From Verrucomicrobiota bacterium (GTDB taxonomy: Bacteria > Verrucomicrobiota > Verrucomicrobiia > Chthoniobacterales > UBA10450), in the NCBI GenBank assembly GCA_003219225.1, contig QHPZ01000193.1, positions 1-6,303 on the forward strand: 6,303 bases of DNA. Reading direction: 5' to 3'. Made by a program: the position numbers and the translations under genes. Under the pieces are notes generated by a model. The model worked only from the letters and a program-made list of their open reading frames with translations. It had not been told where the DNA came from and did not search any database. This document shows positions 1-6,103 of the stretch, in pieces; the stretch's first letter is position 1; the number at the start of each line of letters is the position of its first letter.

Positions 1-2
1 TC

Positions 3-33
3 CTTCGTCATTCGTCATTCGTGCTTCGTCATT
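3..33. repeat. CATTCGT heptamer tandem tract, upstream copy
   Basis: Two exact CATTCGT units (9-15, 16-22), one variant GCTTCGT (23-29) and a partial CATT (30-33) follow a leading CTTCGT, giving a 7-bp period. The same heptamer recurs at 5091-5122 in the same orientation. It lies outside any supported gene, upstream of smc, and its left edge may be cut by the window. The function is unknown; it looks like an intergenic simple repeat family dispersed in this genome. Confidence 0.8.
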
Positions 34-52
34 GAGACCAAGCCAGCCTGAC

Positions 53-98
53 CACCAAATGTTGGGTTTTGGCGCAGCTGCCTCCACCGCATTTGGTG
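53..98. repeat. 9-bp inverted repeat upstream of smc
   Basis: CACCAAATG at 53-61 is the exact reverse complement of CATTTGGTG at 90-98. The arms are separated by 28 bp that contain the 8-bp palindrome GCAGCTGC (74-81). No T-run follows the right arm, so it is not a standard intrinsic terminator. It could be an operator, the stem of a longer RNA structure, or part of a degenerate intergenic repeat. The symmetry is directly visible; any function is inference. Confidence 0.5.
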
Positions 99-107
99 TT
101 ATTTAGC

Positions 108-136
108 TTGTCAGCAACTTTCGCTCGCTATATTCA
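108..136 (+). promoter_or_regulatory. possible sigma70-type promoter for smc
   Basis: TTGTCA at 108-113 resembles a -35 box. TATTCA at 131-136 (17-bp spacing) or the overlapping TATATT at 129-134 (15-bp spacing) resembles a -10 box. The site lies 31 bp before the smc start in the only AT-richer stretch of the leader. Transcription would begin near 142, inside the following hairpin. This is a consensus match by eye only. Confidence 0.3.
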
Positions 137-137
137 G

Positions 138-158
138 CGACTAAGCCGATCTTAGTCG
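138..158 (+). other. 8-bp perfect hairpin just before the smc start
   Basis: CGACTAAG (138-145) pairs fully with CTTAGTCG (151-158) around a CCGAT loop, ending 9 nt before the smc ATG. A competing 5-bp stem, GCCGA (145-149) with TCGGC (156-160), shares bases with it, so the two folds exclude each other. In the mRNA it would cover the ribosome-binding region, where no Shine-Dalgarno sequence is seen. As DNA it could be a dyad operator overlapping the transcription start. No regulator can be named. Confidence 0.45.
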
Positions 159-167
159 GCCCCCCGA

Positions 168-3100
168 ATGCATTTACAGTCGCTCGAGCTTTTCGGCTTC
201 AAGTCCTTCGCCGATAAAACCGTTTTCAATTTCCACGAGGGCATCACTGCCATCGTCGGGCCAAACGGCTGTGGCAAATCCAACGTGCTCGACGCCGTTC
301 GCTGGGCGCTCGGTGAGCAGTCCGCCAAATCGTTGCGCGGCGACGAGATGGCCGATGTCATCTTCAACGGCACCGACTCGCGCAAGCCGCTCGGGTTCGC
401 CGAGGTCTCGCTCACTTTCAGCGATTGCGAAAAAGAGCTGAATGTCGATTGGCACGAGGTGCGGGTGACGCGGCGCGTTTATCGCGACGGCAATTCGGAA
501 TATCTCCTCAATAAAACCCCCTGCCGGTTGCGCGACATCCAAAATCTTTTCGCCGATACCGGCGTGGCGCGCGCCGCCTACTCGATGATGGAACAGGGCA
601 AGATCGACATGATCCTGAGTTCGCGCCCGGAAGACCGGCGCGCCGTCTTTGAGGAAGCGGCCGGCATTACAAAATTCAAAGGACAGAAGCGCGAGGCGCT
701 GCGCAAACTCGAAGCGACCGAAGCGAATCTGCTGCGCATCGGCGACGTCATCAAGGAAGTGAAGCGCCAGATCGGCTCGCTCCAGCGCCAGGCCGGCAAA
801 GCGCGGCGCTACCAGGCATTGCATTCCGATCTGCGCGTGCTCGAGACACATCACGCGAAGAACGACCTCGCCGCCCTTGAAACTGACCTCGCCGGGTGTC
901 GCAAAGAAATCGAAAACACCTCGCACTCGGAGCAGAACATCCGGGACAAGATCGACAATGACGAGAACGCACTGGCCGAGGAGCGTAGCGGGCTCGACGA
1001 GATCGACATCCAAATCTCCGAGGCGCGCGTTGAAGCGCAGCAATTGCAAAGCGACATCGCCGCGCATCGCAGCCGCATCGAGTTCAATCAGCAGCGTGCA
1101 GAGGAACTGGTGGAATTGATCGAGCGCTGCCGTAACGATATCGCCGCGGCTGAAGCCAGACGCGCCTCGCACGCAGCTCAGATCAAGGAAGCCGATGCTC
1201 TGATCGAAAAGACAAAGCGGCTCTTGGAGAAAGAAGAAACCGAACTCGCTGAGTTCACTGAGCGCCTCGCGGAGCTTCGCAGCCAGCGCGAGGCGCGCCA
1301 GGCCGAGCGTCAAAAGATCGGCTTCGCAGTTTCCAAGGAGGAGACTCGCCTCACCGCGCTGGACGACGAGGTCTCAGGACTGCGCGCCCGCCGCGAACTG
1401 ACGATCGATCAGATTCGACGCCTCGATGGTGAGATCGAGAAAGCAATCAGCGCCCGCACGGAAGCGACCTCAATTTTAGCTGCCGCTCACGAGGCCATCG
1501 AAGGCGAACAGCAGAAAATCGAGGAGCTGCTCGCCGCGTGCGAGGCAGCCGAAGCAAATCTGATCAGGCAACAGCAGATTCTCGGCGATACCGAAAAGGA
1601 CGTCGGCGAAGTCGAGCGCACGCTCGCCGAGAAAAAGTCAGTGCTCGAAATACTGCGCCAGCTCGACAGGGAAGGTGAAGGCCTGGCCAAAGGTTCGCAG
1701 GCCGTGCTGCACGGAATGGATCGGCCGGAGCGCTTTCGTTCCGTGGTCGCCGGATCGCTTGTCTCGCAACTCGACGTCGAGCCAAGATTTGTCTCCGCGA
1801 TTGAAGTGACGCTCGGGCGAAATCTGCACGCGATCGTGCTGAAGGATGGCGATACTGCCGCAGAAATTATCGATCGACTGACGAGAAAAAAAATGGGTCA
1901 GGCGGCGCTTTTCGTCCCGAATCTCGGCGGCTCCTCACACGAATCAGTCCGCCAGATCCTGCCGCAGGGCGCACTCGGCTGGGCGATCGACAAAGTCACC
2001 GCGCCGCGGCCGCTCGACCCGCTCTTGCGCCGCTTGCTCAACGGCGTCGTCATTTTTCCGAATCTCGAAAAAGCGCTCGCCTGCAAAAAAGACGAACCGA
2101 CCCTCGCGATGGCAACACTGGAAGGCGAATTCATCTCGAGCGAAGGAATCGTTTTCGGCGGCAGCAGCGAAGTCCGCTCCGATTCTGTGCTCGAGCGCAA
2201 AGCGCGGATCGCTGCGCTGGCGCGCGACGAAGCAGAATGCCTCAGCCAACGTGAGTCGCTCGTGCAAAAGCGCGGCCGGATCGAAGCAGATATCGAAGCC
2301 GCCGCGCACAAAGTGAAGGAGGTACGCGCCCGCTACGAGGCTGCGCACATCGAGCAGTCGAGCGCGGCGGCGCGTATTGCGCTCCTCGAACGCGAGCACG
2401 AGCAGGCCGCGCGCAAGATCGACAATCTCCACGCCGAAAAAGCAACGCTCGAGCAGCAGATCAAATCAGCCGACGAACAGCTCGCCAGACTGCAAAAGGA
2501 AATCGCCGGATTGAGCGAGCAACTGGCATCGCAAGTCGCCGCGCAAGACGCAGCTGAAACCGACGCGAGGAAGGCGGAGGCGCTGGAGACACAAACGATC
2601 GAGCAGCTAAACGAGCTGCGCGTGGTCGTCGCAACCGAGCGGCAGCGCCACGACAATATCATCGCGCAGCGGCAACCAATGGCCGCTCGCGAGGCCGAGT
2701 TGCTCGAGCTGATTGCGCTGCGGCAGGCCGACATCGCCAGTTACGAAGCGAAGCTCGCCACTCAGGCGGACGAATCGCGCGCCGCTGAAGCCGCCATTAA
2801 ACAAGGAACCGCCCGCTGCGCCGAAGCCGAGGCGAACACGAAAAAGATCGCCGGCCAACGGGCCGCACGCAGCGCCGCCGTCCACCAGCGGGAATCCGAC
2901 CTGCGCGAGTTGCGCAATTCGTTAAGCGAGCTCCAGGAACAACGCGCCCAACAGCAGGTGCGCGCATCGCAACTGCAGATGCAAATCGATAATCTCGTCG
3001 AACGGATCGAGCGCCGTTACCAGATCGACTTGCGCGCGTTTACGCCGGACGAGCCGCTCTTTGAGAAGACTCTGAGCGTGCAAGCGAAAAGGTGGACCGA

Positions 3101-3797
3101 GCGCGCCGCGGATGCCAGTCCGGCTCGGACCGATGTTAATAATGGCGGCGAAGCCGCACCGAATTTACCATCGCGCCCGGAGAGCGCGGTCCACCTTCTC
3201 GCGGACGGGCAATTAGAGAATCTTATCGTCGATCTTACGCGCCAGCTCGACAACATGGGGCCGGTGAATCTCGATGCGGTTCAGGAGTACGACGAGCTGG
3301 AGGAGCGTTACAAGTTTCTCGAGAACCAAAACAATGACCTGACGAACTCGCGGCGCGAGCTGCTCGAGGTGATCGCGCGGATCAATGCGACAACGCGGAA
3401 GTTATTCGCGGAAACTTTCGCACAGGTGCGCGCTAACTTCCGCGAAGCGTTCGCCGAGCTCTTCGGGGGTGGGCGGGCCGATCTCGCTTTGATGGACGAG
3501 AACGACCCGCTCAACTGCGGCATCGAAATCACGGCCAAGCCGCCGGGGAAACAATTGCAAAGCGTGTCGCTGTTGAGTGGTGGCGAACGTGCAATGACCG
3601 CCGTCGCGTTGCTCTTTGCGATTTATATGGTGCGCCCAAGCCCGTTCTGCATTCTCGACGAAGTGGATGCGCCACTCGATGAAAACAATATTAACTGCTT
3701 CATCCGCGTGCTCGACCGGTTCGTGCAGCAGAGCCAATTCATCATCATCACCCACAAGACATCCTTTACGGCATCACGATGGAAGAGCGCGGCGTGA
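168..3797 (+). CDS. smc: chromosome segregation protein SMC, C-terminus frameshifted
   Basis: SMC is the ATPase core of the bacterial condensin (with ScpA and ScpB) that organises and helps segregate the chromosome. The N-terminal head starts with LFGFKSFADKT and Walker A GPNGCGKSN (residues 31-39, Lys37) and has a Q-loop Gln at 143. Coiled coil runs from about 170 to 500, the hinge from about 505 to 665, and the returning coil from about 670 to 965. The C-terminal head has NMGPVNLDAV, signature LSGGE (1136-1140), Walker B CILDEVDAP (Asp1164, Glu1165) and switch ITH (His1196). The ATG at 168 is right because the family's N-terminus begins there. After His1196 the frame is lost: 13 unrelated residues (from KTSFTAS) lead to a stop at 3797, while the expected DILYGITMEERGVSKLV sequence lies in another frame. 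Residues 974-1012 are a non-family linker made by a palindromic insert. Family and domains are near certain; whether the product works is not. Confidence 0.95.
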   Translation: MHLQSLELFGFKSFADKTVFNFHEGITAIVGPNGCGKSNVLDAVRWALGEQSAKSLRGDEMADVIFNGTDSRKPLGFAEVSLTFSDCEKELNVDWHEVRVTRRVYRDGNSEYLLNKTPCRLRDIQNLFADTGVARAAYSMMEQGKIDMILSSRPEDRRAVFEEAAGITKFKGQKREALRKLEATEANLLRIGDVIKEVKRQIGSLQRQAGKARRYQALHSDLRVLETHHAKNDLAALETDLAGCRKEIENTSHSEQNIRDKIDNDENALAEERSGLDEIDIQISEARVEAQQLQSDIAAHRSRIEFNQQRAEELVELIERCRNDIAAAEARRASHAAQIKEADALIEKTKRLLEKEETELAEFTERLAELRSQREARQAERQKIGFAVSKEETRLTALDDEVSGLRARRELTIDQIRRLDGEIEKAISARTEATSILAAAHEAIEGEQQKIEELLAACEAAEANLIRQQQILGDTEKDVGEVERTLAEKKSVLEILRQLDREGEGLAKGSQAVLHGMDRPERFRSVVAGSLVSQLDVEPRFVSAIEVTLGRNLHAIVLKDGDTAAEIIDRLTRKKMGQAALFVPNLGGSSHESVRQILPQGALGWAIDKVTAPRPLDPLLRRLLNGVVIFPNLEKALACKKDEPTLAMATLEGEFISSEGIVFGGSSEVRSDSVLERKARIAALARDEAECLSQRESLVQKRGRIEADIEAAAHKVKEVRARYEAAHIEQSSAAARIALLEREHEQAARKIDNLHAEKATLEQQIKSADEQLARLQKEIAGLSEQLASQVAAQDAAETDARKAEALETQTIEQLNELRVVVATERQRHDNIIAQRQPMAAREAELLELIALRQADIASYEAKLATQADESRAAEAAIKQGTARCAEAEANTKKIAGQRAARSAAVHQRESDLRELRNSLSELQEQRAQQQVRASQLQMQIDNLVERIERRYQIDLRAFTPDEPLFEKTLSVQAKRWTERAADASPARTDVNNGGEAAPNLPSRPESAVHLLADGQLENLIVDLTRQLDNMGPVNLDAVQEYDELEERYKFLENQNNDLTNSRRELLEVIARINATTRKLFAETFAQVRANFREAFAELFGGGRADLALMDENDPLNCGIEITAKPPGKQLQSVSLLSGGERAMTAVALLFAIYMVRPSPFCILDEVDAPLDENNINCFIRVLDRFVQQSQFIIITHKTSFTASRWKSAA
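3086..3203. repeat. nested palindromic element carried in frame inside smc
   Basis: Outer arms GAAAAGGTGGACCG (3086-3099) and CGGTCCACCTTCTC (3187-3200) pair at 13 of 14 positions, 11 of them consecutive. Inside lie TCCGG/CCGGA (3119-3123/3177-3181), CGATGTTAA/TTACCATCG (3131-3139/3165-3173, 8 of 9) and a central GCGGC-GAA-GCCGC hairpin (3145-3157). The whole therefore folds as one long imperfect hairpin on either strand. GCG occurs just before (3084-3086) and at the end (3201-3203), possibly a 3-bp target duplication. The interval 3087-3203 is 117 bp, or 39 codons (residues 974-1012), so frame is kept. The encoded Ala/Pro/Arg/Asn-rich linker does not resemble coiled coil or head. Known analogues in kind are the Rickettsia palindromic elements found within genes. 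No transposase is present, so it would move in trans if mobile at all. The symmetry is seen; mobility is inferred. Confidence 0.7.
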
Positions 3798-3940
3798 GCA
3801 AACTCGTCGGCATGAAATTAAGTCCGCCGCCCGCTGCCGAACAGACCGGCACCGCGCCGGAAAGAATTTCTTCGCAACGGCAATTCGCGCTCGCCGAAAA
3901 CGGCAACGGCGAAGAGCAGGCGACGCGCGTCGCGCGATAG
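3758..3940 (+). pseudogene. smc: displaced C-terminal end of SMC, out of frame with the rest
   Basis: Reading from GAC at 3758 gives DILYGITMEERGVSKLVGMKL, the conserved last strand of the SMC ATPase head. A Pro/Gln/Glu-rich tail of about 40 residues follows, up to TAG at 3938-3940. This frame has no start of its own here and differs from the smc frame that reaches His1196. In SMC proteins eight residues, usually like NKRTIxxA, separate the switch His from this Asp; here only two bases (3756-3757) remain, so about 22 nt are missing. With those bases restored, smc would end at 3940, 57 bp before E1 alpha. The cause may be a real deletion or a sequence or assembly error. Confidence 0.85.
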
Positions 3941-3947
3941 GCTGTAG

Positions 3948-3968
3948 CGCGCAAAAATTTTTTGCGCG
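3948..3968. repeat. AT-cored palindrome between smc and E1 alpha
   Basis: CGCGCAAAAA (3948-3957) and TTTTTGCGCG (3959-3968) are perfect 10-bp inverted arms around one central T. An RNA hairpin would have a CGCGCAA stem with an A/T loop. No U-run follows it on either strand, so it is not a canonical intrinsic terminator, although it sits where smc transcription might end. A protein-binding dyad or a weak terminator are both possible. Confidence 0.5.
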
Positions 3969-3997
3969 GGCTTGTCGATCTCGGGTAAAATTGCTGG

Positions 3998-4987
3998 ATG
4001 CTTCAGACGGCGCCGCGCAGCAAAAGGACAACAGCGAAAAAGGCGCCGGTGCATGAGCGCTTTCGCGAAGCGTTCCGCTGGATGCTGCTCGCGCGCACGA
4101 TGGAAGAAAAGCTGGTCAGCCTTTACCGCGGCGGTCACATCACGGGCGGCGTTTACATCGGCAAAGGCCAGGAAGCGATCAGCGTCGCGTGCGGTTTGTT
4201 CCTGGAGAAAAACGACATTTTCGCACCGCTGATTCGCGATCAGGCCGGCCGCTCGGCGTTCGGCGAACCGCTGGTCGATGTCGCTCGCACTTATCTCGGC
4301 TCGCGTTTGGGGCCGATGCGCGGGCGCGACGGCAACATTCATCGCGGCCGGCCTTCCGACAATCAGCTCGCCATGATCAGTCATCTTGGCGCGATGGTAT
4401 CAGCCACAGTCGGAGCGCTGATGGCGAAGCGATTCAAAGGCGAAAAAAAATTCGTCGGTCTCACCGCGATCGGCGAAGGCGGCATGCAAACCGGCTCGTG
4501 TCACGAGGGGATGAACATCGCGGCGGTCGAGCAAGTGCCGCTCGTGGTCGTGGCGTTCGCCTCCCACGATCTGGTCGAGCGCGCGATCGGCTACGGCTTT
4601 GAAGGCTACAGCCTCGACGGCACCGATCTGAATGCCTGTTTGGATGTCATCGGTAGCGCGGTCAAACGCGCGCGCGCCGGTCGGCCCCCGCAACTGGTGG
4701 TCGCGGCCATGTTGCGCCTCTCGGGTCACGGCGAACACGATGACGCGAGCTACGTGACCGACGAGATCAAACGTCAGCCGTTCGCGCAGGATTGTTTAAA
4801 ACTGGCCGAGAAAAAGATTGTCGATCTTGAGCTGGTCGATGCCGAGACGCTGCGATCATGGCGCGACGACGCAGCCGCGAAAGTCGAGGAAGCGATCACA
4901 ACCGCGCAACAGGATCCGCAGCCCGCGGGCGAGAAGGAAGATTGGTGCGCGCTGCACACGCGCGAGCTGCTGGATCAGATGGAATGA
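3998..4987 (+). CDS. 2-oxoacid dehydrogenase E1 component, alpha subunit (ThDP motif damaged)
   Basis: This is the alpha half of the alpha2beta2 E1 that decarboxylates a 2-oxoacid (pyruvate or a branched-chain acid) with thiamine diphosphate and Mg, then acylates the E2 lipoyl group in the cytoplasm. It has 329 residues. Family landmarks are GGVYIGKGQEA (50-60), FAPLIRDQAGR (75-85), GNIHRGR (112-118), AMISHLGAM, GEGGMQTG with GEG at 159-161, HEGMNIAA and SGHGEHDD (242-249). Two departures affect the cofactor site. The usual GDG is GEG (Glu160), and the Asn-Asn plus YAYSTP-like segment expected right after PLVVVA is absent, so Ala186 runs straight into FASHDLVERAIGYG. About 13 codons appear lost in frame at 4555/4556. 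The ATG at 3998 puts HERFREAFRWMLLARTMEEK at a normal N-terminal distance. E1 beta and E2 follow on the same strand. Substrate is not resolvable; family is very secure, activity doubtful. Confidence 0.93.
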   Translation: MLQTAPRSKRTTAKKAPVHERFREAFRWMLLARTMEEKLVSLYRGGHITGGVYIGKGQEAISVACGLFLEKNDIFAPLIRDQAGRSAFGEPLVDVARTYLGSRLGPMRGRDGNIHRGRPSDNQLAMISHLGAMVSATVGALMAKRFKGEKKFVGLTAIGEGGMQTGSCHEGMNIAAVEQVPLVVVAFASHDLVERAIGYGFEGYSLDGTDLNACLDVIGSAVKRARAGRPPQLVVAAMLRLSGHGEHDDASYVTDEIKRQPFAQDCLKLAEKKIVDLELVDAETLRSWRDDAAAKVEEAITTAQQDPQPAGEKEDWCALHTRELLDQME

Positions 4988-5040
4988 ATGACGAAGCCCG
5001 AATGCCGAATGTCGAAACAATGACGAAGCCCGAATGCCGA
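4987..5040. repeat. two direct 22-bp repeats after the E1 alpha stop codon
   Basis: The 22 bp at 4987-5008 recur exactly at 5019-5040, 32 bp apart. Each begins AATGACGAAGCCC and ends GAATGCCGA. The first starts on the last base of the E1 alpha TGA. AATGACGAA is the reverse complement of TTCGTCATT, the core of the heptamer tract downstream, so this is the same repeat family in the opposite orientation. The copies could pair with 5075-5083 or 5093-5122 to form stems in the E1 alpha-E1 beta transcript. Confidence 0.8.
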
Positions 5041-5090
5041 AGCGCTCCAGCACCGCGCGGTCGCTTCTTTTTCGTTCGTCATTGGGATTT

Positions 5091-5122
5091 CATTCGTCAT
5101 TCGTCATTCGTCATTCGTCATT
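5091..5122. repeat. CATTCGT heptamer tandem tract before E1 beta
   Basis: Four exact CATTCGT units (5091-5118) are followed by a partial CATT (5119-5122). A detached TTCGTCATT lies at 5075-5083. The tract ends 7 bp before the GTG start of E1 beta and occupies the place of a ribosome-binding site. In the E1 beta frame it reads as the uninformative peptide FVIRHSSF, which shows that an ATG start at 5034 would translate repeat DNA rather than protein. The same unit occurs at 3-33. Confidence 0.9.
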
Positions 5123-5129
5123 TTTCCCC

Positions 5130-6098
5130 GTGAGCATCACGTACCTCGAAGCGATCCGCGAAGCGCAGGCAAAATTGCTGCGCGAAGACGAGCGGGTTTT
5201 CATTTATGGCCAGGACGTCGGTGGTACGTTCGGCGGCGCGTTCAAGGCGACGAAAGGTTTGGCGAAAGAATTTCCAGGACGCGTCCTGAACACACCTATC
5301 AGCGAAGACGCGATTGTCGGAACGGCGATCGGCGCGGCGCTGAATGGAATGCGGCCGATCGTCGAGATGCAGTTCGCCGATTTTTCCAGCATCGCGCTCA
5401 ATCAAATCCTCAATCACGCCGGCACGCATTACTGGCGCACGCAGGTGCCGGTGCCGATCACAGTGCGTTTGCCAGGCGGTGGCACCAAAGGCAGCGGCCC
5501 GTTTCACAGCCAATCGATGGAATCGATTTACGCGCATTATCCGGGGCTGATCGTGATGACGCCCGCCACGGTCGAGGACGCGTACACGATGTTGATCGAA
5601 GCCGTGGCGATCGACGATCCGGTCATCTACTGCGAACACAAATATCTCTATTATCATCTCAAGGCCGACAAACTGCCCGAGAAAGGTTTGCCAACGGGGC
5701 GGGCGCGGATCGCGCGCGCGGGTCGCGATCTGACGATTGTGACCTATAGCGCAATGGTTCAGGAATCGCTCAGCGCGGCCGAAGAATTGGCGCGCGAAGG
5801 ATTGGAAAGCGAAGTGGTCGATCTTCGCACGGTCAAACCGCTCGACACCGATACCGTGCTCGCTTCGGTCGCGCGCACCGGCCGTTTGCTCTGCGTTGGC
5901 GAATCATTCCCCTGGGGCGGCGCGACGGCCGAAATAATCGCGCGCGTCACCAGCGCCGGATTTCATCTGCTTGACGCCGCGCCGGTGCGGATCAACGCGA
6001 AAGACACGCCGATTCCATACCACCCGAATTTGTGGAGCGCACATCGGCCGAGCGCGAAAACGATCGCCGCCAAAGCGCGCATGCTTCTCCGCGAATAA
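5130..6098 (+). CDS. 2-oxoacid dehydrogenase E1 component, beta subunit
   Basis: This is the beta half of the E1 decarboxylase. It supplies the glutamate that activates the thiamine ring and binds E2. From GTG at 5130 it has 322 residues, the usual size for the family. The N-terminal pyrimidine-binding domain begins SITYLEAIREAQ, then YGQDVGG (26-32), NTPISED with catalytic-type Glu59, VEMQFADF and GPFHSQS with conserved His126. The C-terminal transketolase-like domain begins near residue 195 and includes LTIVTYSAMV, VVDLRTVKPLD, GESFPWGG and KDTPIPYHPNLW. No gap or frame break is visible, unlike E1 alpha. A longer reading from ATG at 5034 adds 32 residues encoded largely by repeats (SFVIRHSSF) and is rejected. 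There is no Shine-Dalgarno sequence; CATTTTTCCCC precedes the start. It lies 142 bp after E1 alpha and 5 bp before E2, so co-transcription with E2 is very likely. Pyruvate versus branched-chain substrate is unresolved. Confidence 0.94.
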   Translation: MSITYLEAIREAQAKLLREDERVFIYGQDVGGTFGGAFKATKGLAKEFPGRVLNTPISEDAIVGTAIGAALNGMRPIVEMQFADFSSIALNQILNHAGTHYWRTQVPVPITVRLPGGGTKGSGPFHSQSMESIYAHYPGLIVMTPATVEDAYTMLIEAVAIDDPVIYCEHKYLYYHLKADKLPEKGLPTGRARIARAGRDLTIVTYSAMVQESLSAAEELAREGLESEVVDLRTVKPLDTDTVLASVARTGRLLCVGESFPWGGATAEIIARVTSAGFHLLDAAPVRINAKDTPIPYHPNLWSAHRPSAKTIAAKARMLLRE

Positions 6099-6103
6099 TA
6101 TTT

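Noticed and set aside
174..1313. Long minus-strand open frame opposite smc (379 codons)
   Set aside because: It lies wholly antisense to the conserved SMC head and coil, has a composition typical of the complement of GC-rich coding DNA, and shows no recognisable domain.
3750..3800. Programmed ribosomal frameshift in smc
   Set aside because: There is no slippery heptamer, and a frameshift alone would not restore the eight missing residues between the switch His and the DILYG strand.
3948..3968. Intrinsic terminator for smc
   Set aside because: The palindrome is not followed by a T-run on either strand, and its A/T core would form the loop rather than a stable stem.
3616..4056. Plus-strand open frame overlapping the end of smc
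   Set aside because: Its frame is neither that of smc nor that of the displaced SMC tail, and its product is Arg/Ser-rich without family features, so it is a shadow frame.
3818..4384. Minus-strand open frame spanning the smc/E1 alpha boundary (188 codons)
   Set aside because: It overlaps strongly conserved E1 alpha coding sequence on the other strand and has no recognisable motif or plausible start signal.
5091..5122. CRISPR array
   Set aside because: The units are contiguous 7-mers with no spacers, and no cas genes are present.
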